Source: Montifringilla adamsi (lineage: Eukaryota; Chordata; Aves; Passeriformes; Passeridae). From it: a stretch of DNA of 64,000 bases. A model generated the notes under the pieces. That model made no database searches. It was not told the origin of the DNA and saw only the letters and a list, made by a program, of their open reading frames with translations. Positions 11,901 through 23,667 of the stretch are shown piece by piece; the first letter of the stretch is position 1, and each line of letters starts with the position of its first letter. Where the stretch lies: assembly GCA_017590115.1 (NCBI GenBank), contig JAGGNK010007082.1:125495-189494 (forward strand). Reading direction: 5' to 3'. The position numbers were made by a program, and so were the translations under genes.

Positions 11901-14900
11901 CAAGTATGGAGATCAATTCCCTGATCTGGAATTCCTTGGCTAGAGGTGCAAAGCAGTCCTTGCTCTGGTCTCCAGAAGGGAGTTACCCCTCTTCTGCACC
12001 AGTGCTGCAGGAGGAAAAGCAGACGTGAAGCAGAACAGGCTGCTCATTGCTGCACCTCACTGAGTTTGGTGAAGCCTGGCAAGCACAACCTGAACTCCAT
12101 GGCTGAATTGTTCAAGAGGAGTAGAAATGGGACGTAGTTACTTTTTCCAGGCTTTTATATCCTAGTGGCTGCTGCTACTGTTAAATATGATAAACTCCTA
12201 TTTGTTCACGTTAGCTGGCCATCAATACTCTCTGTTTGCTGGGCAAGCCCAGAATGTTCCCCTCCCCACCTGTCAAATCTGGAGTGTGCTTTGGCACCCT
12301 GCCATTGCAGAGCCTCAACGACTTGAGCAGAAATGAGACATCCCAGTACTTAAGCTGCCTCTGTTTCATGAGCTTTTCTTCCCATCTGTCTGCTTTCAGA
12401 AGAAGAAAGTGTTTGCTGGTCAGAGAGGTTTTCCACTTGCGCCTCCTTCAGCTTTCCATTACCTCTCCGAGGTTATATGGGGTGCAGGGCTATACACTGT
12501 ACTGTACTATATGCAGAGGTGTTCAGACTTAATTTATTCCCTTCTCCTGGATAAAGATTATTGCAGCTGTGTGTTTTGGAAAACTATCAATGAAGGGAGT
12601 TCAGCTCATACAACACGCTTTCAATAGGGTACTGTACTCTATATTTCCAGGTTCTGTTTTAATTACACTTGCATATTACCTTGGAGGAAGCTGAAATCTG
12701 GAAAATGTTTTCTCATATACCATGTCTTAAACCTTCCTGACCTTCTGTTTTATACCAAGTACTTTTATGTTTGTGATGAAAACCATATAATATGGGGCAA
12801 GGTCTTGCTATCCGGGATAATCTACCAGAGGCTGTCAGTCCTTCCTAGCAAAGACTGAGCAATTCTAACTGAGAAATGTCCCCACCATCCCTCACCCCAC
12901 CACCTTCCAGCAGTCATTCCTTCTTCCCTCCCTTCACATGGCTCCCAACAAGAGCCCCATGCTGTGAATAGGGCATGCAGTGGCAGGGAGAGGCTCCTGC
13001 TGCTCCAAAGTATCTTGAGGGGCTGAGTTACAGGATGGCTCGTGCAGTGCCAGTGTACTGCCCGTATCCCAGAAAAACAAGGAAAAGGCTCAGATTCATT
13101 AGAGGGGCTGTGTCCAGCAGTGCACTCCTGCAGCTTCTTGGAAGCTGGTGAGCCAGAGCAGCCCAGGAGCCCTTGGGGTGCCTGAACAGCTCCTCCTGCG
13201 CCAGGGGAGCAAATGCTGCTCTGGGGTGTCTCTACTGGCTGCACTGGCACCACTGGGGAAAATAAAAACAAACCTACCACTCAGTGTCCAGAATTTAAAC
13301 CTCTTCAAGACAGCTGGCACTGTGCTGGGGGAGCATGGCATTGGTGAGAACTCCGGCATGGCATGTGCCTCTGCCAGGAATAAGTGGCTACAAGCAGGTT
13401 ACCAGCAGGTTACAGAGGTGCCCTATGGACTCACAAGAAGAGGTGCAAACCTCCTCCAGCGATCTGAGAGCATGTGCTTCCCAGAGCTGACAGCAGAACA
13501 AAATGTGTAGGAACCAGGCATCTGGTCCAGAGCAGCTTTCAAGCCAAATTTAAATCCATGCCAAAGAGAGTATATCTTGATTTTCACATCCTTGGTTTGT
13601 GTGGAGAATGTCCTGGGACAAAGGGTTTTAGCAAATATCTGTGAGCAGCAGTGGGTTTGTCAGTCCCCTGCCCAGCTCTTGATGCCCAGCACCTCACCAT
13701 TCCAGAAGTACAGATTGCTGCCTGCATCCTTCTTCTATGACTTCTTGAGGAGCTCCCTCCTCCTGGAGGCATGGGATAGTGGCAAACCCTTCAGCTTGGG
13801 ACCTTGAGCTCTGCTCTGGAGCCTGGCACTGACAGGGCTCATGAGGTCCCACCTTCACTTGTCCCAACACCTCACCCTAAAAAGCAAAGTAACTTTTACT
13901 TAATAATGAATAATAGGAATTACATAAATCATGTCAAGCAGAGACTTTTTAGTGGCAGTGAACTGTTTTTTAACTCAGCTGTAAACAAGGATTTTCAACT
14001 CTGAGGAAAGAACTTATTAAATGGAAAGCTTTACATTAGAAAGCAGTGATTATGGAAAAGTAGGGTTGGCCATAATAGAAAGCTGATTCTGAACTCCTAA
14101 TGTGATGCTGGAACTGAGAGGAAAGCTGATCCCCAGACTGTAAAGGTCAAAATCCAGTAAAAGTAGAAAGTTTTAGTGCCTCTGTGGTGTTGATGAGACT
14201 GTTACTGCAACATAAAATGAGTTCTGGTGTTTACATACTAAAAGTATTTGGAGAAGTGAGAGCCTAAAGGAAAAAACCCAATAAGAAAAAAATCTGATAA
14301 TGGAGGTGCATAGCAAAAGAAGAACAAAGTCTATCGACCTCTTCCACAGAAAATAAGAGAAAAACATTCATCACAGGCTGCACAGGTAAAACAATACCAA
14401 TGGGAGTAAGTTTTTTCATACAGCAGACAAAGAAGCCAATTCAGTAATTCAAAGTGGAAACTGGACAGTAAGTAGAAATAGCTGCTTATTAAAAAATGAA
14501 GTGCTAATATTCCCAGAATTAGCTTAGAGCTGAATGTGGTGAGCTTTTTAAAACTTTCGGTCTTTAAATCAATCCTGGATCTCTCTTTCCAAGTATGTAA
14601 TACCCAGCTATTACATAGCGTCATTTAATTCCACAGAACTCTAAATATAGGGTCTTTAAAAAAATACATGGGAAAAAAGACACCAATCAGACAGCCATGC
14701 TCCTCTAACAGGACAGTGGCTAACCCTTGGTGAGTCCCACTGGTTTGAGCCATGATGTCCCATTGTACCAGTTTACTCTGAGTTTTGGGCTTCATGTGGA
14801 AGAACGGTTTTGCCAAGTTAGACCATGGATCCCATGGAGTTCATCTGCTACAGGGAACAGCAGATCCCTACAAAGAAAATAAAGACAGGACAAATGTGCA

Positions 14901-14990
14901 GCAAGATTTTCTTGGCAGAGCTTTTGAACTTCCAGCTTTCCAGCTGCCAGGGGCTCAGAAAGTCCCATGGACTCATGGTCAGCAGCTTTT
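8970..14990. other. Intergenic, no gene recognised
   Basis: About 6 kb of mostly AT-rich sequence between UQCC1 and the next elements. All ORFs here are under ~150 codons, lack family resemblance, and do not chain through splice sites into anything I recognise. A short GC-rich patch lies at about 9000-9070. I see no RNA gene. Enhancers cannot be judged by eye. Confidence 0.5.
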
Positions 14991-15004
14991 CATGGATTTT
15001 TCTT

Positions 15005-15006
<2 letters not shown>

Positions 15007-15075
<69 letters not shown>
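15007..15075. repeat. Poly-T tract, 69 bases
   Basis: An uninterrupted run of T fills 15007-15075. Read from the minus strand it is a poly-A tail preceded by 'gtatacatt', so it could mark the 3' end of a retroposed transcript lying at 15076-15300 on the minus strand. It could also be an expanded homopolymer or an assembly artefact. Confidence 0.9.
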
Positions 15076-15078
<3 letters not shown>

Positions 15079-15299
15079 GTATACAAAATGTAGCATCCCA
15101 ACCAGGTTGTGCTCAGGACTTCTGCAGCTGGGGTACCCTGAGGGAACCAGTGTCTTTCTGCTTGCTTCAAGCCTGTCCTGAGCCACTGTCATTTGGTGGA
15201 CTGTGGTTTTTGTTTGGGAGAAAACTTGTTCCCAGTACACATTCTTAGTTCTCACCACTTTTCCTTCTTGCCCCAGACACCTTTCACTTGCCCCAGACA

Positions 15300-17215
15300 C
15301 TCGCGTCTCATTACTTCTGTCACAGAAGCTGTTCCATACTTCCTGTCCTTCTTACTGCCCTTCTCCAACACTTTTGGATCCCAAAGTGTTTCAGAGTTGT
15401 GTGCAATGGCTGCATATTGTCTTCTCATTTATTCTCTATTTCCCCCTCAGTCATTCCTGAAGTTGTATTTGCTTCCCTGATTGCTCTAAAAATTGAGCTG
15501 ACACTTCAGGGACTCAGAAGTAAAATTTTTTACCTGGAGTAAGCAGAGCTCATCAGGCCAAATGATCCTCATTGTTCTTCCTGCCCTTATCACCTGCAAA
15601 TTAAATTGCCATTCTTCAACAACTTTTTTAGATTCAGTCAGTATCAACAGCCCCATAATTTGATTATGATTGCCAGTTCAGAACAGTCACCCTTTAAAGT
15701 ACTGAATTAAGTTCCTTTTCTCTTGAGACTCCCAAACCTCTGGAATTTCCCCAAAATCCCAAGATTTATTAAAAATCAGTAGGCTTACTGGTGCAGGTAA
15801 AATGTTTTAAAACTCTGACAATGCCAGCACATGCTCCTCATCACTTTCTTATCTTACTGGCATGGGGAATATTTCATTACTGTTGCAAGAAGTGAATTAT
15901 TCCTTATGGCTTTTTCTCTAACAAAAAATATAATGTTTTGAGAGACAGATAGTCCCACTGTGTTTTGAGATAAAGAGCAGGTCATTTTTCTAGGATTCCA
16001 AAGAATCAATTTGTGTTCAAAGTTTCTGTGCCACTGTTAGATTCCATCTTATATTTTCTGGAGCTTACTGATCAAATATTATTATGCTCCTGCCAGTTGC
16101 TCAAGTCCTTTCTCTCCTCTGTCCTTCCTTATACTCAGTGTTTCTTGCCTGTCTCTTGACTAATCCAGTAGCTGTTCTCACAATGTTCCTGAACCACCAG
16201 GCTGTCTGTAACCAGCTGTTTACCTAACAACACAGGAAGTAAAATAATCAGTTAAATGTGGAAGCATGTACTTTAAGTCCTTCCTTGAGGTCATATCAGC
16301 TATTCCCCAGGGGGTGTACAGGGCTAGGTGTCTGTCTCAGCCCTGCTTTGCAATCTGTCCAGCTTCATGCTTGTGGGGCACAGGCGGGAATGTGACTTTC
16401 CGAGTAGCAGTGGGAGATATGGGGAGTTCCCCTCCTGGTGTCTCCAGGCAGGCAGAAGTGCAGCAGGGAAAAGGAACTGGGCCCAAGCTCTCATCACCTT
16501 GGCAATTAAAAATACTCCCAACAAACCCAGGGACTCTTGTGTTTATTAGGAAACGCTCCACTCCCATTTTCTCCTGCACAGTATGATCCTCTCATGTCTG
16601 CAGCTGAATCCCAACAGGACAGAGGGACCCAAACACCAGTACCTGTCCCCAGCCAGGAGGCTCGTTTGGGACACTGTGCCTGGTGTCACTCACCAGCTCC
16701 TGCCTGCACAGACACTTCAGCTTGTTCTTCCAGAGCCTGGCTCTTCCCTCGTGCTGTTGGGAAAGCTGCTTACTTTAGTGCTCTGAATCAGCTGCTGGAG
16801 TCAAGGGCTGCTGAGAAGAGCAAAAAATGCCAAAGTTAAGCACTTTGTAAAGTCCAGAGCGACCTTTAATCCCAGGCTGCACGTGCCTAGGAGAAGACAC
16901 ACTGCTTGTGCCTGAGGCCCAGCTATGACATCTGTGATCCACACAGAAGGTCTCATAAATGAAAGTCCCTCATTCTCCAGACTCAGGTTTCTAACCCCTG
17001 TGAGTTTGAACTCCCACCACAGCACACATGGCCACAGTCAGTGCTGTGGAAAAGCTACTGCTGTTTCTGTCTGTTCAATGCCACTGTCTGAAGTTATTTG
17101 CCTCTGCTGAGCTTCTGAAGTATTGTACCAGCAAAGGTGTGGCCAGCAGGACCAGGGCAGGGATCATCCTCCAGCGCTGGGCACTGGTGAGGCTTCACCT
17201 CGAATCCTGGGACTA
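15300..17215. other. Intergenic, nothing recognised
   Basis: Unique-looking, mildly AT-rich sequence with only short chance ORFs, before the CR1 cluster at 17.2-18.2 kb. Confidence 0.4.
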
Positions 17216-17224
17216 GTTCTGGGT

Positions 17225-17572
17225 CCCTCATGACAAGACATTGAGGAGCTGGAGCACGTCCAGAGAAGGGCAGTGGAGCTGGGGAAGGGTCTGGAGCACA
17301 GGTGTGATGACAAGAAGCTGGGTGGGTTCAGCCTGGAGAAAAGGACTGTGGGGGGGGGGGGGAAGTTTTTTCATGGAAGGGGTGGTCAGTCATTGAACAG
17401 GCTGCCCATGGCAGTGGTGGATTCACCATCCCTGGAGGTGTTCCAAAATGTGTGGGTGTGGCACCTGGGGACATGGCTTAGTGGTAAACCTGGCAATGTT
17501 GGGTTAAGGGTTGGACTCCATGATCTTGGAGGTCTTTCCGCAACCTTAACAATTGTGTGAATCCACGATCCA
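17225..17572 (+). mobile_element. CR1 LINE 3' fragment
   Basis: Sense CR1 tail: 'ggagctggagcacgtccagagaagggcag', 'tgggttcagcctggagaaaagg', 'gtggtggattcaccatccctggaggtgttcc' and 'gttggactccatgatcttggaggtctt'. A G-run of about 14 bases at 17350 replaces part of the usual sequence. Confidence 0.9.
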
Positions 17573-17734
17573 GCAGCTCGCTCTTGCTCTGAGCCGTCAG
17601 CAGCTTCTGGCCTGGAGCTCTCAGGAAAGCCCTGGAAGCCACTAGCATGAGAAGGACAGGCAAGTGCTAAGAAATAATTACTTTCACCAAGCCCTCAGAA
17701 TAAGGGATTTTTTTTACCTGGTAGGCACATAGAG

Positions 17735-18245
17735 AGAATCACAGAATCATCTAGGTTGGAAAAGACCTCTGAGATCACTAAGTCCAACCTTTGACTGATC
17801 CCTACCTTGTGAGCTAAACCATAGCACTGTGTGTCACATGCAGTTGTTTCTTCAACAGCTGCAGGGATGGTGACTCCACCACCTCCCTGGGCAGCCCCTG
17901 CCAATGCTTGACAATTCTTTCTGTGAAGAAATTCTTCCTGGTGGCCAACCTGAACCTCCCCTGGTGCATCTTGAGTCTGCATCTTCTTGTCCTGGCGTTT
18001 GTCACCTGTGTCAATTCCCCCAGCAGCACTGCCGCCCACCCAGCTCCTGTACACTTGGAGGTGCATCCACTCTGCAGTTCCTCCTGTGTTTGCCCCACCT
18101 TATTATTCAGTCTTTCACCCACTCTCAGCCCCTGCTGGGGGGGCTGCCTCTCTGCGTTCCCCCGAGAGCCACTTGTCCCCAGGTCTTCTCCCGAAGCCAC
18201 ATTCCCTTAGAGCACCTCCTCCTGCTTCTCCCCTCACTGCCTTTA
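17735..18245 (-). mobile_element. CR1 LINE 3' fragment (antisense)
   Basis: It runs from the canonical antisense end 'gaatcacagaatcatctaggttggaaaagacctctgagatcac' through 'agggatggtgactccaccacctccctgggcagcccc' and 'aagaaattcttcctggtggcc' into upstream CR1 sequence. It is oriented head-on to the CR1 at 17.2 kb. Confidence 0.9.
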
Positions 18246-19799
18246 GCCCTTAAGTCCTCCCTAGCTGGGTTCCTGTAACCTGATCACCAACCCTATGAGT
18301 TAATGACTTCTTTGCCATCTGAAGTTTATGAGCCTTGTTTCACCTTTGCAGAAAAGAGAGCTGTGGGGAAGGTATCCATCCCCTTCTCTCAGCATGGGGA
18401 GGACCCAAGTTATGTTTCTCTTCTAAAATTTCTGGAGAAAGATTAAAGTTTTGAAGGCATTTGCATGAGCAAACTGAAATGTCTCTGGTTTTATCAGTTA
18501 AAGCCTTATTTCTGACTTTATGCCACAATCAATGGCATTGTGTAAAAACAGACAGATGGAAACTGGATGTGCAGAAGTAATATCTTCATTTTAGTTCAAT
18601 TTAATTAGTTTAATGGCATTTCTCTGGCAGTATGATAGGCAGAGGCTGCTCAGCCTCGATTCCTGGATGGCAAATTATGGCTTAAGATATTATATCAAAT
18701 AGATTCTAAGAGGAAAAAAACAGTGAAAAGAACATTTTCTGTCCCCTAGCAGAGGGTCAGCCAATTAATCACTGTTATTGTTGACTAAGTCATTTTTTCT
18801 TGACAGCTGTGCCCTTCAAAATGACATCAGGGGAAACTGAATCCATTTGCATTACTTCAGCTGGCCAAATCACTGCAGAAAGTTGAAACTAGTTCTGAAA
18901 AAAAACAACCAGGCAAACAGGGACATCGGTGAACTTGGAATGACAGAATAAATGGGCTATTCTGAGTACTCAGCAAAGTGCATTTACTGCTCTGTATTTA
19001 CTGTTTTTCAAAAAATGTTAAGATTATTGTTTATTGGATTTGTTGAGAAGCAATGAAATCTCCTGCAATTTTATTTTTAAATATCATTTTACTACCCAAC
19101 AGCAATAGTAAATCCATAAAATAACACGATTGACCAGGACTATGGAGTAAAAAAAAATATTGTTTGCTTTGTACATTCTTATTAGTCTTGGCTAAGATGT
19201 TATAAAAGCAGTATCTTTTAACACCTTTTATTATACAAGGGTCAAGGGGTTTTTATGTTTCTTAAAGAAAGCTTCAAATAGCCCACATACCGGGTTCCTG
19301 CATCTTTCATATGGCTGCTGTATAAACAAGCCCATTTTACACAGGAAATGACATAACCATGTAAAAGTGTACACGGAGTTTAGGCACATATTCAAACACT
19401 AATGGGAATGCATTGTTTTCAATGGCATACTTTTATGTTTACCTATTGAGCTTAGTACCCATATTTTAGCCAAATACAACAAAAATTATCCACACATACC
19501 TGTCTTATAGTGTACTGTTTATTTGAAATTTGGACCCTCACAAAGACTCTCATGGGACAGATAATGACCCTAAAAAGTAAATACAAATGAGGCATTCTCA
19601 GTGAGAGAGTGAAACCTGCCATCATAAAGGTGGAAAGCTAAACTTTTAACCTGTATTGCTTTACAGCTCAGGTTTCTGCCATCCAGTTGCTCACACCAAC
19701 TCAGCCACAGGAAGAAGGCCGTAACAATAATTTAGGGTGTCTATCTTTGCACATTATATAATGACCTGGCTAAAGAAAGTAGTGCCAAACTCCTGCAGT

Positions 19800-19990
19800 C
19801 ATAGAATCACAGAATCACTCAGGTGGGAAAAGACTTCCACTAAACCACATCAGCAAATGCCATATCTGCTTGTTTGCTGAACTTCCAGGGATGGTGACTC
19901 CACCATTTCCCTGGCCAATGTCAGGTTCCCTGTTTCTCTCCAGTTTCTGTGCTGAGTGCCTTATTCCTAAACACCTGGGTCTGGAGGGGA
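19800..19990 (-). mobile_element. CR1 LINE 3' fragment (antisense)
   Basis: 'tcatagaatcacagaatcactcaggtgggaaaagac' followed by 'cttccagggatggtgactccaccatttccctgg' is the CR1 3' end, with a deletion in the middle. Confidence 0.85.
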
Positions 19991-22900
19991 ATGAAGATTG
20001 AGTGAACCCTGCCTGGGTCTTTCTTTTGCGCTCATCCATGCCATTCATGTACCTTGGGAAGTTTCAATGCCTATTTCTGTCCACACGCAGATTGCCATGC
20101 AAGATCTTGACAAGATTGGCAACAATTTGTGAGAAGACAGAAGTTTGTGCTGGGGATTCCAATGCCTCCAGCAATTTACCAATAAAGCACCTATAGGTTA
20201 GTACACATTTACATCATGGGCAAAGTCAGCAGAGCATTCCAGAATAAAATAGTGTAGAACTGCAATTTCCAGACTTATTGGACAATTTCACAATGTAAAT
20301 GCAAAAGGACACTCTGGACATCTCAATACTGGTTTTATAACTAATGATATAAGCCAAATTTAGACCTAAAAGTGAAAAAAACCCACCTTATTCCTATGCT
20401 CACGATTATAAATTCTTCACTTTTAGCTGAACCAAACAGACCAGGGCTCTCCCTTCTGGATGTCATCACATTTGAGAGACCAGCCAAACAAACTGAATGT
20501 CATGTTACCTCCTAACCTGGACACTTGGGCTTAAATTGCTTCTGTTTTGGCCAAAGCCATTTTTGAAGTAATAATCCATTATGATTCCAGCATTTTACTG
20601 TCTGCAGTTACAAATTTGTTTAAACTGATATTACAGACCTACTGGTGGTTTGGTTTTTTATTTTCCTTTCTAGGTATAACTCCCACCAAGCAGAATGTAG
20701 GCTTTTGAATGATTGCCAAAGGGTGTTTGTTAAGACTTTAGTTTGACAGTATTTCTTTTAATTTTTTCTCAGATCATACTGTTTGCTTTGAGATGATTGC
20801 AAAACCTTGGCATATTTTTCCATTTAGATGCTGATATATAATCAATTTAAATACCATTTACCTGAGCCTTTATCTTGCTTTATTCATGCATTGAAAAACT
20901 CATACAAGGACAGCAAGAAAGAACCTCAGAGAGGTTTATACCTATTAGGTTTTAGAAACTTTCTATTATGACCAGCCTCACCAGGACTCTCAGACTGATC
21001 ACCAGCTCTGCAGTGTGAACAGAACAGGAATTTTCCTCCTCCGATTTTCAAACTATCATGCCTCGTGTAACACCAGTGCTCCCATCCACCGCAGTTGTTA
21101 CAGCATTTGATGAATCCAGGTGTACTGAAGTAAACTGCCCTATGCAGGCAGTCCTAATCCCAGGAGTTAACTTGTCTCAGCTTAGATTTGCTTCAAGTGT
21201 ATTTAAGTAGGCAGTATTTGCTATTTTAAACTGATCACCCTTAGCCATTGAAGAGTGTGTCTGTGTGGTCAGTAACTGGCATGGCACAGCTGAGTCTCAC
21301 GTGTCAGAGCAGAGACTTCCTTGGGAATGTGCAAACAGCATTCCCAGAGAGTGGGAGCAGCACTTGCCTAAGGAAGAAAGGAAACAACCCTTTGTCATGG
21401 TCATCTAGTAAACCTCTTCAGGAGATAGCTGGAGCCAGTGCTAGAGGAAGCTGCAAGCACACCTGAGAACAGCCAGGAGCAGGAAAAGAACTGCTTGAAC
21501 AGATCGGGGGGGGAAAAAAAAAGCCTGAGGTGCCCTCCTGGCTTTGCACTTGGCAGAGGAATGTTTTCCCTCCTACTGTAGCAACAATAAAAATCAGCAG
21601 TATCTAAATCAGGTTTTAGTAAAGCTTAGACTTGTAGTTTTGAAAGACTGGCTGGTGATAAGCAGTTAGTTCTGGGGTCAGTAATTGCTGTGCCTGGCCT
21701 AAGGCTCCATGAGGATGAGGAAGAGCAGGACCTGGGAAGGGACACTGAGAGTCCAGAAGGAGATGGGGAATCCCTGCTGGCAGCCCTGACACACCAAAAA
21801 GACCCATAAACCACCAGAATTTCTCACACACTTGTTACAAAGGACCTTCAAGTGCTCCTCATTCTGTGTGCCTGCTGCCCTGCATGCCCTGTCCCAGCAG
21901 GAGCAGCTTTCTGATCCCCGGGTTTGCAGCAGGTGGGCAGTCCCTGCAGGCAGGAAAACCAAGCGGTGTCAGCCCCTCCAAGCCAGGCAGTGTCAGTCTC
22001 TGCAAGCAGGAATGACCACGGAGCAAATCCTACAGACCAAACCTCCCTGCAGGGCTGTTCTGCATCCCTGAGCTGCAGGTGAGGGCACAGGGCAGGTCCC
22101 CTGCACGGGGGCTCCCCAGGAGTCTGGCAGCAAGGCTGCTTATCCAGGTGCACTAAGCTAAAGGTTAAAGGCTGAGCTATCCAGAGACTGCAGGAGAAAG
22201 GGCAGAGCTTTATGTCGCTGTTTATGGCCATTGATCAGGAATTTAGGATGGTTTGCTGCTGGTGTGAGCTTGAGCATGTCCAGACTGGGGTACTAAGCAG
22301 AAGGACCTTGGGGGTCATACTCAGCTCCCTGCATCTACCACACCAGTGATGCTGTGCAGAGCCAGGAAATCTTATGACTCAGTGGTCTAAGTAATATCAA
22401 ACCTTAGCATTTATATTTTGTACTATTGATAAACTCCTTCAGTAATTTCTGTTGGTTCATAGGACCTTTCTGATATGTCTGTAGTTGAACATTTGGTATC
22501 TGACTTTGTGGGTGGAAACTACAGGGACAATCCCATTTATAATCCATGTCTGTAATAGATAAAGAGGATATACAAGCACACAGTCCTTAGATGCTGGAAT
22601 AAAAGGATTCCAAAGCTCTTTTGCAACCATCTGCATAACTCATTTTTGCCCTAAACACATCAAGTCACAGTGTCATTCCCCACCAGGTCAAACCAGGCCT
22701 TCCTTTCAAATCTTTCTTTCAATGTTTCCACAGTTTCTCTCTGTGGCAGCAAAATACACAGACATGTTTTGCATACCCCTGGTATTCTGCTGCATGGAAA
22801 AGTCCCTTTCACTTGTATTTATTGTACAAAAACATAAAACAATTTCTTAATTGCGTTATAATTATGCAGAGTTGGACAGCTAGGCACAATGCAGCACTGT

Positions 22901-23538
22901 GTCAATAATTTATTACATCTTATGCCATAAGTGAACGCTTTTACTATGAGCACTTGAGAACAACTTGGACCTTATACAGAATAATATATTTTGCTACATA
23001 ATAATGGAAAGGTGGATACTTAAGAAAGATGTGTAGCTTGGAGGAAAACATACATGGAAGCAAACACCTCCTGCATCACCTATCTTTATGTAAAACTTAA
23101 AACTAAACCAACATATTATATTTAATGACCCCTTTTTATATATGCATAGTTTCAAGAGCTAATCAGAAGGAAATCATATTACAGTGCAACTATTTACACC
23201 AAGATGGGGGCACACCAGAGCACAACTCTTCTCAACACTGGGACTCTTTTCTCACATTTATGAATGGACAAAGCATATGGGAATCAGACAGAAATTCATT
23301 CTCAAGAACAATGTTCAAGGAACAAACAGGTCATATCCACAGTGCACTGATATCATCTCTATCCACTGCCTCGAGGCTAAAAGCAAGAGATCTCAAGGTG
23401 TACAGGTATCATCTTCTCTGTCATGGACTTCACTTAGAGTCAGTCCTGTGTTGCCAGCCGCACACAGCCTTAAATCCAGCTGTGACAGCATCCAAATGCT
23501 ACTGAAATATGTCCATGGAGAGACACAGAAACACTGGA

Positions 23539-23544
23539 TTTATT
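23539..23544 (-). terminator. Candidate GDF5 poly(A) signal
   Basis: TTTATT on the plus strand reads AATAAA on the minus strand about 125 bases after the GDF5 stop. Further copies lie at about 22.82 and 22.91 kb, so the true 3' end of the transcript is unresolved. Confidence 0.3.
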
Positions 23545-23667
23545 GCTACATCCTTGTAAACATACTTACCCTAGGGGTAAGAAATCTAGTTAACCTTGTT
23601 TGAGGAGAAGTTATGTCCAATGTGTCAAATTACCTTTCATAACATATTCACGCGAGCAACTGTTCTG

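Larger units (their letters stand above)
18260..23560. other. Repeat-poor AT-rich noncoding block 3' of GDF5
   Basis: Apart from one CR1 tail at 19.8 kb, this 5-kb block has no recognised repeat and no gene. It flanks the 3' side of GDF5. In mammals the joint and growth-plate enhancers of GDF5 are spread on both sides of the gene and into UQCC1, so this is a reasonable place for conserved regulatory DNA. I cannot show conservation from one sequence. Confidence 0.4.

Noticed and set aside
14785..15300. ORFs with long poly-Phe or poly-Lys
   Set aside because: Produced by the poly-T tract read in different frames.
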